From RBG-16-66-20 sp049651845 (lineage in GTDB: Bacteria > Pseudomonadota > Gammaproteobacteria > Burkholderiales > SG8-39), in the NCBI GenBank assembly GCA_049651845.1, contig JBASCW010000136.1, positions 1 to 26,260 on the forward strand: 26,260 bases of DNA, given 5' to 3'. Made by a program: the position numbers and the translations under genes. Below are positions 6,653 through 14,176 of the stretch, piece by piece. Position 1 is the stretch's first letter; the number at the start of each line of letters is the position of its first letter. Under the pieces are notes generated by a model that saw nothing but the letters and a program-made list of their open reading frames with translations, was not told the origin of the DNA and did not search any database.

Positions 6653-7452
6653 CCGACCGGTATGCGGTGATCGGCCACCCCGTATCGCATTCGAAGTCGC
6701 CCTGGATCCACGCCGAGTTCGCCCGCCAGACCGGCCAGGACATCGACTACGGGCGCATCGAGGCGCCGCTCGACGGCTTCGCGCGCAGCGTGGACGCGTT
6801 CCGCGCCGCGGGCGGGCGCGGCGCCAACGTCACGCTGCCGTTCAAGGAACAGGCGTTCGCTTATTGCGGCGGTGAAGCGAGCGCGCGCGCGCGCGCCGCG
6901 GCGGCCGTCAACACGCTGCGCTTCGAAGGCGCGGCGGTGTATGGCGACAACACCGACGGCGTCGGGCTGGTGACCGACCTCGAGCGCAATCTCGGGCGCG
7001 CCATCACGGGCAAGCGCGTGCTGCTGATGGGGGCGGGCGGCGCGGCGCGCGGCGTGCTGCAGCCGCTGCTGGAACGGCGTCCCGCGGCGCTCAGGATCGC
7101 CAATCGCACCGTGCGGCGCGCCGAGGAGCTGGCGCGCCTGTTCATGGGAGTGCAGGGCGTGGGCTTTCGCGAGCTGGCGGGCCAGTCTTTCGACCTCGTG
7201 ATCAACGCGACCTCGGCCGGGCTGGCGAACGAGGCGCCGGCGCTGCCGCCGGGCGTATTCGCGCCGGGCGCCTTCGCCTACGACATGCTTTACGGCCGCG
7301 AAACGCCGTTTCTCGCCATGGCGCGCGCCGCCGGGGCCGCGGCGAGCGACGGCCTGGGCATGCTGGTCGAGCAGGCGGCCGAGTCGTTCCTGCTCTGGCG
7401 CGGCGTGCGCCCGGACACCGCCCCGGTCCTGGCCGCGCTGCGCAGGGGCTGA
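6649..7452 (+). CDS. aroE: Shikimate dehydrogenase (NADP+)
   Basis: Reduces 3-dehydroshikimate to shikimate with NADPH in the cytoplasm, one step after the AroQ reaction encoded at the left of this window. The 267-aa length is typical. Substrate-binding SHSKSPWIH is at the N-terminus, with the catalytic Lys in NVTLPFKE (Lys66), the catalytic Asp in NTDGVG (Asp103), the dinucleotide-binding GAGGAARG (residues 128-135), an NRT cofactor-specificity motif and INATSAGL. All expected residues are present. It overlaps the preceding TonB-like gene by 4 bp and is followed by mtgA after 2 bp, so it sits inside one transcription unit. A (GC)n run around 6880-6893 encodes an Arg/Ala stretch just before the VNTL motif. 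Confidence 0.96.
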   Translation: MTDRYAVIGHPVSHSKSPWIHAEFARQTGQDIDYGRIEAPLDGFARSVDAFRAAGGRGANVTLPFKEQAFAYCGGEASARARAAAAVNTLRFEGAAVYGDNTDGVGLVTDLERNLGRAITGKRVLLMGAGGAARGVLQPLLERRPAALRIANRTVRRAEELARLFMGVQGVGFRELAGQSFDLVINATSAGLANEAPALPPGVFAPGAFAYDMLYGRETPFLAMARAAGAAASDGLGMLVEQAAESFLLWRGVRPDTAPVLAALRRG

Positions 7453-7454
7453 GC

Positions 7455-8177
7455 GTGGCGCGCGGCGGGGCGTGGCGCGCGGTATGCATCGCATGGCGGG
7501 TCTTCTGCTATGCGCTCGGCGCGCTCGTGGTGCTCGCGCTCGCGGTGCAGCTGTGGTTCTTCGCGCACGTGCTCTGGTGGCGCAGCTTCGAGCCCGCGAC
7601 CAGCGCGTTCATGGACCGGCGCCTCGAGCAGCTGCGCGCGAAGAGCCCGCAGGCGAAGCTCGCGCATCAGTGGGTGCCCTATGAGCGCATCTCGGCGCAC
7701 CTGAAGCGCGCGGTGGTCGCTTCCGAGGACGCCAAGTTCCTCGACCACGAGGGCTTCGACTGGGAGGCGATCTCCAAGGCGATCGAGAAGAACGAGCGCA
7801 AGGGCCGCGTGGTCGCGGGCGCTTCCACCATCAGCCAGCAGCTCGCGAAGAACCTGTTCCTCTCGGGCGAGCGCTCCTACCTGCGCAAGGGCCAGGAGGC
7901 GGCGATCACCTGGATGCTGGAAACGGCGCTCGGCAAGCGGCGCATCCTCGAGCTCTACCTCAACTACGCCGAGTGGGGCGAGGGCGTGTTCGGCGCCGAG
8001 GCGGCGGCGCGCCATCACTTCGGCGTCGGCGCCGCGGCGCTCGGCGCCTCGCAGGCCGCGTTCCTCGCGGCGATCCTGCCCAGCCCGCGGCGCTATGCGC
8101 GCGGCATGACGACGCCCTATGTGGCCGGCCGGATCGAGACTATCCTCGCGCGCATGCCAGCCGCTCAGATCCCATGA
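7455..8177 (+). CDS. mtgA: Monofunctional biosynthetic peptidoglycan glycosyltransferase
   Basis: A GT51-family enzyme that polymerises lipid II into glycan strands on the periplasmic face of the inner membrane. The 240-aa protein has one N-terminal membrane helix (residues about 15-38). The GT51 domain carries the catalytic glutamate in VVASEDAKFLDHEG (Glu91), then GASTISQQLAKNLF, a Lys/Arg-rich RKGQEA and LELYLNYAEWGEGVFG. There is no transpeptidase domain, which separates it from class A penicillin-binding proteins. It starts with GTG, 2 bp after the aroE stop, with an AGGGG about 6 nt upstream. The stop overlaps the mgtE start (ATGA). Other peptidoglycan genes (mpl, rlpA, dacC) are in the window but not in the same operon. 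Confidence 0.95.
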   Translation: MARGGAWRAVCIAWRVFCYALGALVVLALAVQLWFFAHVLWWRSFEPATSAFMDRRLEQLRAKSPQAKLAHQWVPYERISAHLKRAVVASEDAKFLDHEGFDWEAISKAIEKNERKGRVVAGASTISQQLAKNLFLSGERSYLRKGQEAAITWMLETALGKRRILELYLNYAEWGEGVFGAEAAARHHFGVGAAALGASQAAFLAAILPSPRRYARGMTTPYVAGRIETILARMPAAQIP

Positions 8178-9547
8178 CGGACATGCCGTCCCGCCTCGAG
8201 ATCGAGGACCTGCAGCAGAACCTGCGCCGGGTCCAGGAGCGGCTCGCGCGCAACGCCGAGTCCGCGACGCTGCGCGCCGAGCTCGACCAGCTGCATCCGG
8301 CCGATGCCGCCTACATCCTCGAAGCGCTGCCGTTCGAGGAGCGCCAGCTCGTCTGGGACCTGGTCAAGGCCGAGCGCGAGGGCGAGATCCTGCTCGAGCT
8401 CTCGGAGGCGGTGCGCGAGTCGCTGATCGCCACCATGGACTCGAAGGAGCTGGTCGCGGCGGCCGAGACGCTGGAAGCCGACGAGATCGCCGACCTCGCG
8501 CCCGACCTGCCCGAGGAGGTGGTGCAGGACGTGATCCGCGCGCTGCCGCAGGAAGAGCGCGCGCTGCTGCGCGCGGCGCTGTCCTACGAGGAGGGCACGG
8601 TGGGCGCGCTCATGGATTTCGACCAGGTCACCGTGCGCGCCGACGTGTCGCTCGAGGCGGCGACGCGCTACCTGCGCGCGCTGGACGAGCTGCCGGCGCA
8701 CACCGACCAGCTGTTCGTGGTCGACCGCGCGGGCAAGCTGACCGGCACGCTGCCGCTCGCGCGCCTGATCGTCACCAACCTCGACAAGCAGGTGGGCGAG
8801 GTGATGGTCCCGGAGAGCGTGAAGCTCAGGCCCGAGGACCGCGCCGAGGACGCCGCGCAGGCCTTCGAGCGCTACGATCTGGTATCGGCGCCGGTGGTGG
8901 ACCTCATCACCGGCAGCCTCGTGGGCCGCGTCACGGTGAACGGGGTCGTCGACCATATCCGCGAGAAGAGCGCCGAGAACCAGCTCGCCGAGGCCGGCCT
9001 GTCCAAGGAAGAAGACGTGTTCGCGCCGGTCTGGGACAGCTTCCGCAACCGCTGGGCCTGGCTGGCGGTCAACCTGGTGACCGCGTTCGTCGCCTCGCGC
9101 GTGATCGGCGCCTTCGAAGGCTCGATCGAGAAGCTGGTGGCGCTCGCCGCGCTGATGCCGATCGTCGCCGGCATCGGCGGCAACTCGGGCAACCAGACCA
9201 TCACCATGATCGTGCGCGCGCTCGCGTTGGGGCAGATCCAGTCCAGCTACTGGCGCAAGCTCATCGGCAAGGAGCTGGGCGTCGCCGCGTTGAACGGCGT
9301 GCTCTGGGGCTCGCTGCTCGGCGCCGCCGCCTACCTGCTCTACGACAACGTCGCGCTCGGCGGCGTGATGGCGCTCGCCATGCTGCTCAACATGCAGCTC
9401 GCCGCCGGCATGGGCGTGGCGATCCCCTGGCTGCGCTCGAAATTCGGCAAGGACCCCGCGGTCGGCTCCTCGGTGCTCATCACCGCCTGCACCGACTCGG
9501 GCGGCTTTTTCATCTTCCTGGGCCTCGCCACGCTGTTCCTGCTCTGA
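8174..9547 (+). CDS. mgtE: Magnesium transporter MgtE
   Basis: A 457-aa Mg2+ channel/transporter of the inner membrane. The layout matches the family: a helical N-domain (residues about 10-140), two CBS domains (about 145-205 and 208-265), a connecting helix and a transmembrane part from about residue 294 to the C-terminus. The most conserved pore stretch is visible as MPIVAGIGGNSGNQ followed by MIVRALALGQ. The last helix carries the ion-site aspartate in TACTDSGGFFIFLGLAT. In characterised homologues the N and CBS domains sense cytoplasmic Mg2+ and close the pore, so control may be mainly at protein level. It is the last gene of the plus-strand run and faces the GGT gene, 18 bp away, without an obvious terminator. 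Confidence 0.95.
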   Translation: MTDMPSRLEIEDLQQNLRRVQERLARNAESATLRAELDQLHPADAAYILEALPFEERQLVWDLVKAEREGEILLELSEAVRESLIATMDSKELVAAAETLEADEIADLAPDLPEEVVQDVIRALPQEERALLRAALSYEEGTVGALMDFDQVTVRADVSLEAATRYLRALDELPAHTDQLFVVDRAGKLTGTLPLARLIVTNLDKQVGEVMVPESVKLRPEDRAEDAAQAFERYDLVSAPVVDLITGSLVGRVTVNGVVDHIREKSAENQLAEAGLSKEEDVFAPVWDSFRNRWAWLAVNLVTAFVASRVIGAFEGSIEKLVALAALMPIVAGIGGNSGNQTITMIVRALALGQIQSSYWRKLIGKELGVAALNGVLWGSLLGAAAYLLYDNVALGGVMALAMLLNMQLAAGMGVAIPWLRSKFGKDPAVGSSVLITACTDSGGFFIFLGLATLFLL

Positions 9548-9565
9548 GGCGGCGGGCGCGGGGCC

Positions 9566-11182
9566 TCAGCAGCCGATGGCGGCGCCGTCGCTGCGCGGAT
9601 CGGCACCGCCGAGGCGCTCGCCGCCCGCCGGGTCGATGACGATGCCGTGCGCGTGACCGGCGAGCTCGTTCCAGTCGCCCCAGCGATCGAGCACGTGGCC
9701 GCGCCGCTCGAGCTCGTCGAGCGTCGCGCGCGCGAAGCGCGCCTCGATGTGCAGCGTGTCGCGCGCCTCGCCGAGCGCGAAGCGGCCCGACAGCCAGCGC
9801 GGCGCCTGTACCGCCTGCTGGATGTCGCGGCCGAAGTCGATCATCGCGACGTAGGCCTGCGCGTGGATCTGCGGCTGGCCGTCGGCGCCCATGCAGCCGA
9901 ACACCGACCACAGCCGGCCGCCGCGGAATGCGAGCGAGGCGATGAGGGTGTGCAGCGGCGTCTTGCCCGGCGCGACGCAGTTCGGGTGCGCGGGGTCGAG
10001 CGAGAAGTACGCGCTGCGGTTCTGCAGCACGACGCCCGTGCGGCCCGCGACCGCGCAGGAGCCGAACGCGCCGTACAGGCTGTTGATCAGCGCCGCGGCA
10101 TTGCCCCGCGCATCGACCGCGGCGATGAACACGGTGTCGCCCGCCAGGCTGCCGGAGGAGGGCACCTTGTCCCAGGGCAGCGCGCGTGCCGGATCGATCA
10201 GCCTGCGCCGGGCGTCCGCATGAGCCCTGGAAATCAGCGTCGCGATCGGAACGTCGGCGAACCTCGGGTCCGCCAGGTAGCGGTCGCGATCGTGGTAGGC
10301 GAGCTGCTTTGCCTGGACGAGAAGGTGCACGTGGTCCGCGCCGAGGTAGGTTCGCTTGTGCAGCTCGAAGGGCTCGATCAGGTTGAGCATCTCGAGCACC
10401 GTGAAGCCCTGCGTGGGCGCCGGCGTCTCGAAAATCGTCACGTCGCGGTAGCGCCCTTGGATCGGCTCGCCCCAGAACGCCTTCTGCGTCCCCAGGTCGC
10501 GAGCGTCGAAGAATCCGCCGCGCTCGCGCGAGAAGCGCGCCAGCTCGCGCGCGACCTCGCCCTCGTAGAAGCCCGCCCAGCCGCCCTCGGCGATCGCGCC
10601 CAGCGTGCGCGCGAGATCCGGGTTCGCGAGCGCAGCGCCCGCGCGGAGCGGCGCGCCGCCCGGCAGGAAGAGGGCGGCCGACTCGGGATGCGCGGCGAGA
10701 TCCGGCTGCACCGCCGCGATCCAGCCCGCGAGGCGTTCGCCGACGGCGAAGCCGTCGCGCGCGCAGGCGATCGCGGCCTCGAGGTCGCGCCGCAACGGCA
10801 CGCGCCCGTACTCGCGATGCGCCTCGACCCAGCTCGCTACCGCGCCCGGCGTGGTGAGCGTCGCGGGCAGCACGCCGCGGAAAGGAATCTCGGCGTGGCC
10901 GCGCTCGTGGAACCACGCGGCGCTCGCCGCCGCGGCGGCGCGCCCGCCGCCGTCGAGGAATCGCACTGCGCCGCGCTTCGCATCGTAGATGAGCCAGAAC
11001 GCGTCGCCGCCGACGCCGGTCATGTGCGGGTACAGCACCGCGAGCGCGGCGCTGGCGGCGATCGCCGCGTCCACGGCCGAGCCGCCGACGCGCAGCACGT
11101 CCACGCCGGCCTGCGAGGCGAGCGCGTGCGGGCAGGCGACCATCCCCGAGGGCGCGCGCGCAACCGCGCGCTCGGCGAACAT
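9566..11182 (-). CDS. Gamma-glutamyltransferase family protein (YwrD-like)
   Basis: An Ntn-hydrolase precursor of 538 aa that should cleave itself before Thr350 to give large and small subunits. The cleavage region reads SLAGDTVFIAAVDARGNAAA; the nucleophile Thr lies in GDT, as in YwrD-type homologues. The small subunit carries LINSLYGAFGS and NPNC-like and GC-rich loop segments before a C-terminal domain with HGIVIDPAGGERLGGADPRS. The large subunit starts with a family-typical GMVACPHALASQAGVDVLR and GGSAVDAAIA. No signal peptide is visible, so it may be cytoplasmic, unlike periplasmic glutathione-degrading Ggt. The substrate is unknown. The ATG at 11182 lies 7 bp after the hemL stop, at the end of the thiD-thiE-hemL run. 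Confidence 0.88.
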   Translation of the reverse strand: MFAERAVARAPSGMVACPHALASQAGVDVLRVGGSAVDAAIAASAALAVLYPHMTGVGGDAFWLIYDAKRGAVRFLDGGGRAAAAASAAWFHERGHAEIPFRGVLPATLTTPGAVASWVEAHREYGRVPLRRDLEAAIACARDGFAVGERLAGWIAAVQPDLAAHPESAALFLPGGAPLRAGAALANPDLARTLGAIAEGGWAGFYEGEVARELARFSRERGGFFDARDLGTQKAFWGEPIQGRYRDVTIFETPAPTQGFTVLEMLNLIEPFELHKRTYLGADHVHLLVQAKQLAYHDRDRYLADPRFADVPIATLISRAHADARRRLIDPARALPWDKVPSSGSLAGDTVFIAAVDARGNAAALINSLYGAFGSCAVAGRTGVVLQNRSAYFSLDPAHPNCVAPGKTPLHTLIASLAFRGGRLWSVFGCMGADGQPQIHAQAYVAMIDFGRDIQQAVQAPRWLSGRFALGEARDTLHIEARFARATLDELERRGHVLDRWGDWNELAGHAHGIVIDPAGGERLGGADPRSDGAAIGC

Positions 11183-11189
11183 CGTCAGC

Positions 11190-12467
11190 CTAGGCCTTGA
11201 AGGCTGAGCGCGCGGCGGCGAGGGTGGCATCGATCTCGGCCGCGCCGTGCGCGGCCGACACGAAGCCGGCCTCGTAGGCCGAGGGCGCGAGATAGACACC
11301 GCGCTCGAGCATCGCGTGGTAGAAGCGGTTGAAGCGGTCCTTGTCGCACTGCATGACTTCGGCGAAGCTGGTCGGCGGCGCCGCGCGGAAGTACAGGCCG
11401 AACATGCTGCCGATCGATTGCGCCGAGAAGACGACACCGGCTTTCTTCGCTTCGGCGGCGAGCCCCTGCACCAGGGTCTGTGTGGTGTCTTCGATCTTCG
11501 ACTGAAAGCCCTTCTCTTCGACAAGCTTCAGCGTCGCCAAGCCGGCTGCGACGGCAACGGGATTGCCCGAGAGCGTGCCGGCCTGGTAGACGGGGCCGAG
11601 CGGCGCGATCTTGCCCATGATCTCGCGCCGGCCGCCCACTGCGCCCACCGGCATGCCGCCGCCGATCACCTTGCCGAGCGTGGTGAGACCGGGCCGGATG
11701 CCGAAGCGCGCCTGCGCGCCGCCCAGCGCGACGCGAAAGCCCGTCATCACTTCGTCGAAGATCAGCACCGCGCCGTGCTGCGTGCACTGCTCGCGCAGCG
11801 CTTCGAGGAAGCCCGGCGCGGGCAGCACCAGATTCATGTTGCCAGCCACGGGCTCCACGATGACGCCGGCGATGTCCTTGCCGCGAGTGTTGAAGGTTTT
11901 TCTTACTTGTTCTGAATCATTGAAATCCAATACCAGCGTGAGCGCGGCCGTTTCCGCGGGTACGCCTGCAGAGCTGGGGTTGCCGAAGGTGAGCGCGCCC
12001 GAGCCCGCCTTCACGAGCAGGCTGTCGGCGTGGCCGTGGTAGCAGCCCTCGAACTTGACGATCAGGCTGCGGCCCGTGTGGCCGCGCGCGAGGCGGATCG
12101 CGGTCATGGTCGCTTCGGTGCCCGAGGAGACGAGGCGCACCATCTCGATCGAGGGCACGAGCCGGCAGATCGCTTCGGCGAGTTCGATCTCGGCTTCGGT
12201 CGGCGCGCCGACCGAGAGCGCGCGCGCCGCCGCGGCCTGCACGGCCTCCACCACCGCCGGATGCGTGTGGCCGAGCACCATCGGTCCCCACGAACCGACG
12301 TAGTCGATGTAGCGCTTGCCGTCGGCGTCCCAGAGATGCGCGCCCGAGGCGCGCTCGAAGAACGGCGGCGTGCCGCCCACCGCGCGGAACGCGCGCACCG
12401 GCGAATTCACGCCGGCGGGGATGCGCGCCTGCGCGCGCGCGAACAGCGATTCGTTGTGCGTCGTCAT
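11190..12467 (-). CDS. hemL: Glutamate-1-semialdehyde 2,1-aminomutase
   Basis: Converts glutamate-1-semialdehyde to 5-aminolevulinate, the tetrapyrrole precursor in the C5 pathway. It is a PLP enzyme of 425 aa, the usual length. Visible: NSPVRAF near the start, SSGTEATMTAIRLARG, GCYHGHADSLLVKAGSG, the PLP-ring Asp in LIFDEVMTGFR (Asp238) and the Schiff-base lysine in TTLGKVIGGGMPVGA (Lys266). Its ATG overlaps the thiE stop (ATGA). No Shine-Dalgarno sequence is seen, so translation may depend on coupling. A 48-bp patch at 11887-11934 is only about 35% GC, in contrast to the rest of the gene, and encodes a variable loop (DFNDSEQVRKTFNTR). Confidence 0.97.
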   Translation of the reverse strand: MTTHNESLFARAQARIPAGVNSPVRAFRAVGGTPPFFERASGAHLWDADGKRYIDYVGSWGPMVLGHTHPAVVEAVQAAAARALSVGAPTEAEIELAEAICRLVPSIEMVRLVSSGTEATMTAIRLARGHTGRSLIVKFEGCYHGHADSLLVKAGSGALTFGNPSSAGVPAETAALTLVLDFNDSEQVRKTFNTRGKDIAGVIVEPVAGNMNLVLPAPGFLEALREQCTQHGAVLIFDEVMTGFRVALGGAQARFGIRPGLTTLGKVIGGGMPVGAVGGRREIMGKIAPLGPVYQAGTLSGNPVAVAAGLATLKLVEEKGFQSKIEDTTQTLVQGLAAEAKKAGVVFSAQSIGSMFGLYFRAAPPTSFAEVMQCDKDRFNRFYHAMLERGVYLAPSAYEAGFVSAAHGAAEIDATLAAARSAFKA

Positions 12468-13096
12468 GAAGAAAAGAGCTTACCGTAAGCCCGCGCGCGA
12501 TCGCGGACGTCGTTCGCATCGAACAGGTCCGAGATCACCGCCAGGCAATCCGCCCCGGCTGCGATCAATTGCGGTGCGTTCTCCAGGCTGACGCCGCCGA
12601 TCGCCACGAGCGGGACGCCGAGCGGCTTCGCCTCGGCGAACAGCGTGAGCGGCGCGCGCAGCGCGGCCGGCTTGGTGGGCGACGGGAACACGCTACCGAA
12701 AGCGACATAGTCGGCGCCTGCGGCGACCGCGTCGCGCGCGCCGGCCAGCGAGTCGTAGCAGGAGGCGCCGAGCAGCTTGTCGCCGAGCATCGCGCGCGCC
12801 GCCGCGAGGTCGCCGTCGTCCCGGCCCAGGTGCGCGCCGTCGGCGTCCGCCGCGATGGCGATGCCGAGGTCGTCATTGACGATGAACGGCACGCCCCTGG
12901 ACCGGCACAGCGCGGCGAGCGCTGTCGCCTCCTCGAGCCTGGGCGAGGAGGGCAGGCTCTTGCAGCGGTATTGCAGGGCCGCGATGCCGCCCTCGAGCGC
13001 CTGCGCGACGAGATCCCGCAGCCGGCGCCGGTCGGCGAAGTCCGGCGTGATCGCGTACAGGCCGCGCAGTGGCGCGGATCGGCCTCGCTGCTTCAT
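12464..13096 (-). CDS. thiE: Thiamine-phosphate synthase
   Basis: Joins hydroxymethylpyrimidine pyrophosphate and thiazole phosphate to make thiamine phosphate in the cytoplasm. The 210-aa TIM-barrel protein shows GLYAITPDF, LQYRCKS (the pyrophosphate-binding Gln/Arg/Lys motif), VNDDLGIAIAADADGAHLG, DYVAFGSVFPSPTK and VAIGGVSLENA. The position usually Asp or Glu in the QxR(D/E)K motif is Cys45. The ATG at 13096 gives the family N-terminus and overlaps the thiD stop by 4 bp; its own stop overlaps the hemL start. A longer reading from 13171 would add 25 residues inside thiD and is unlikely. It forms the thiamine half of the thiD-thiE-hemL run. Confidence 0.94.
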   Translation of the reverse strand: MKQRGRSAPLRGLYAITPDFADRRRLRDLVAQALEGGIAALQYRCKSLPSSPRLEEATALAALCRSRGVPFIVNDDLGIAIAADADGAHLGRDDGDLAAARAMLGDKLLGASCYDSLAGARDAVAAGADYVAFGSVFPSPTKPAALRAPLTLFAEAKPLGVPLVAIGGVSLENAPQLIAAGADCLAVISDLFDANDVRDRARAYGKLFSS

Positions 13097-13887
13097 TCTC
13101 TTTCGTCGAAGAAGCGGTTCGGAAGATGCTGACCGCGTCCCGGCGCGAAACCGGCCTGCAGCGACTGCCATGTGTAGTCCTGCGCCGCGCGCGCCGCCGA
13201 CGGTACGTCCATGCCTTTCGCGAGATGCGCGGCAACGGCGGATGCAAGGGTGCAGCCCGAGCCGTGGTACTCGCCCGCGAGCCGCGGCCAGCGGTCTTCG
13301 CGCACGAGGCCGTCGCCGCCGTACAGCCGGTTCACGACCCGGGCGTCGGCTTCGTGCGTGCCGGTCACCAGAACGTATTTACAGCCCTTCTCAATCAAAA
13401 CGCGCGCGCACTCTGCAAGATTCGCATCCGCGGCCGCCAGCGCCAGGCGGCGCGCCTCCAGGCCGTTCGGCGTGAGCACCGTCGTGCGCGGCAGCAGCCG
13501 TGTAAGGATCGCCTGCAGAACCTCCGCGTTTGCCAACACGTCGCCGCGGCCCGAGCTGAGCACCGGGTCGAGCACCACGGGCGTGCGCGGATGCTCGGCG
13601 AGCACCGCCGCGACCGCTTCGGCGTTGCGCGCCGAGCCGAGCACGCCGATCTTGAACGCGGCCACCGGAATGTCGGCGAGCACGAGCCGTGCCTGGCGCT
13701 CGATCCACGCGGGCTCGAGCGCCATCACGCTCTCTACGCCGCGCGTGTCCTGCGCCGTGACTGCGGTGACGACGGAAAGCGGAAGGCAGTCGAGGCTCGC
13801 GAGCGTGAGCAGGTCCGCCTGCAGTCCCGCGCCGCCGGTGGGATCGGAGGCCGCGAAGCAAAGCACTGCCGGAGGCGACGACGACAT
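13093..13887 (-). CDS. thiD: Hydroxymethylpyrimidine/phosphomethylpyrimidine kinase
   Basis: Phosphorylates HMP and HMP-P in thiamine synthesis or salvage, a PfkB/ribokinase-fold enzyme of the cytoplasm. At 264 aa it has family length. The N-terminal glycine motif reads ASDPTGGAGLQADLLT, followed by VTAVTAQDTRG (substrate-binding Gln) and LDPVLSSGRGD. The anion-hole motif is EYHGSGCTLASAVAAHLA with Cys212. All expected parts are present, so it should be active. The product feeds ThiE, whose gene overlaps by 4 bp downstream. It is divergent from the rubredoxin gene across 38 bp. A GCGGAG sequence about 8 nt before the ATG can serve as ribosome binding site. Confidence 0.95.
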   Translation of the reverse strand: MSSSPPAVLCFAASDPTGGAGLQADLLTLASLDCLPLSVVTAVTAQDTRGVESVMALEPAWIERQARLVLADIPVAAFKIGVLGSARNAEAVAAVLAEHPRTPVVLDPVLSSGRGDVLANAEVLQAILTRLLPRTTVLTPNGLEARRLALAAADANLAECARVLIEKGCKYVLVTGTHEADARVVNRLYGGDGLVREDRWPRLAGEYHGSGCTLASAVAAHLAKGMDVPSAARAAQDYTWQSLQAGFAPGRGQHLPNRFFDERE

Positions 13888-13925
13888 GCGTTAAACTCCG
13901 CTGCAATTTTACTGTCCCGAGAACC
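13888..13925. promoter_or_regulatory. Divergent promoter region of thiD and the rubredoxin gene
   Basis: The 38-bp gap contains a TAAAAT on the minus strand (13911-13906) facing thiD and a TAAACT on the plus strand (13892-13897) facing the rubredoxin gene. Each would start transcription inside the gap and leave a very short leader. No -35 hexamers or THI-box (thiamine riboswitch) fit: the space is far too small for the riboswitch. Inference from sequence. Confidence 0.35.
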
Positions 13926-14111
13926 ATGACCGAGCAGCAAGTCGCTAACCGTACCTGGATGTGCCTCATCTGCGGATGGGTTTATGACGAAGCGAAGGGA
14001 ATTCCCGGCGAAGGCATCGCGCCCGGCACGCGCTGGGAGGACGTGCCGATGAACTGGACCTGCCCGGAATGCGGCGCGCGCAAGGACGACTTCGAAATGG
14101 TGGAGATCTGA
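13926..14111 (+). CDS. Rubredoxin
   Basis: A 61-aa one-iron electron carrier. The iron is held by four cysteines in two knuckles: MCLICGWVYDEAKG (Cys13, Cys16) and NWTCPECGARKDDFEM (Cys46, Cys49). The aromatic core residues (Trp11, Tyr20, Trp44) are in place. Family size is about 53-60 aa, so the protein is complete with a short N-terminal extension. No signal peptide, hence cytoplasmic. Rubredoxins pass electrons to alkane hydroxylases, flavodiiron or oxidative-stress proteins; no partner gene is adjacent, so its job here is open. It is divergent from thiD and 65 bp upstream of yqgE. The same rubredoxin-yqgE order is common in betaproteobacteria, to my knowledge. Confidence 0.96.
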   Translation: MTEQQVANRTWMCLICGWVYDEAKGIPGEGIAPGTRWEDVPMNWTCPECGARKDDFEMVEI

Positions 14112-14147
14112 AGCGCGAAGCTCGCAGCAATCAGAGGGGGCTTGCGG

Positions 14148-14153
14148 TAAAAT
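14148..14153 (+). promoter_or_regulatory. Candidate -10 element for the yqgE-ruvX-pyrRBC' operon
   Basis: TAAAAT in the context GCGGTAAAATAACGCC, 24 bp before the yqgE GTG. Expected transcription start is around 14160, so the leader would be under 20 nt. It is too short for a PyrR-controlled attenuator. A mini-ORF ATG-CAT-CCT-TGA occupies 14161-14172. No -35 hexamer is evident. Confidence 0.45.
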
Positions 14154-14176
14154 AACGCCAATGCATCCTTGACCAC

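Noticed and set aside
6877..6895. (GC)n run in aroE as a special structure
   Set aside because: It encodes an ordinary Arg/Ala stretch, and short GC runs are common at this base composition.
9548..9565. Terminator between mgtE and the GGT gene
   Set aside because: Only 18 bp of G/C-rich sequence with no convincing stem or U-tract.
9510..10916. A 468-codon minus-strand frame within the GGT gene
   Set aside because: Out-of-frame shadow rich in Arg and Ala; the GGT frame with Thr350 and all family motifs explains this DNA.
11183..11524. N-terminal extension of the GGT protein into hemL
   Set aside because: The extra 114 residues are read out of frame across hemL and look like low-complexity shadow sequence. 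The ATG at 11182 gives the family N-terminus.
13097..13171. Longer thiE start
   Set aside because: It would add 25 residues inside thiD; the ATG at 13096 overlaps the thiD stop in the usual ATGA fashion.
13888..13925. Thiamine (TPP) riboswitch before thiD
   Set aside because: The gap is only 38 bp, far too short, and no THI-box motif is seen.
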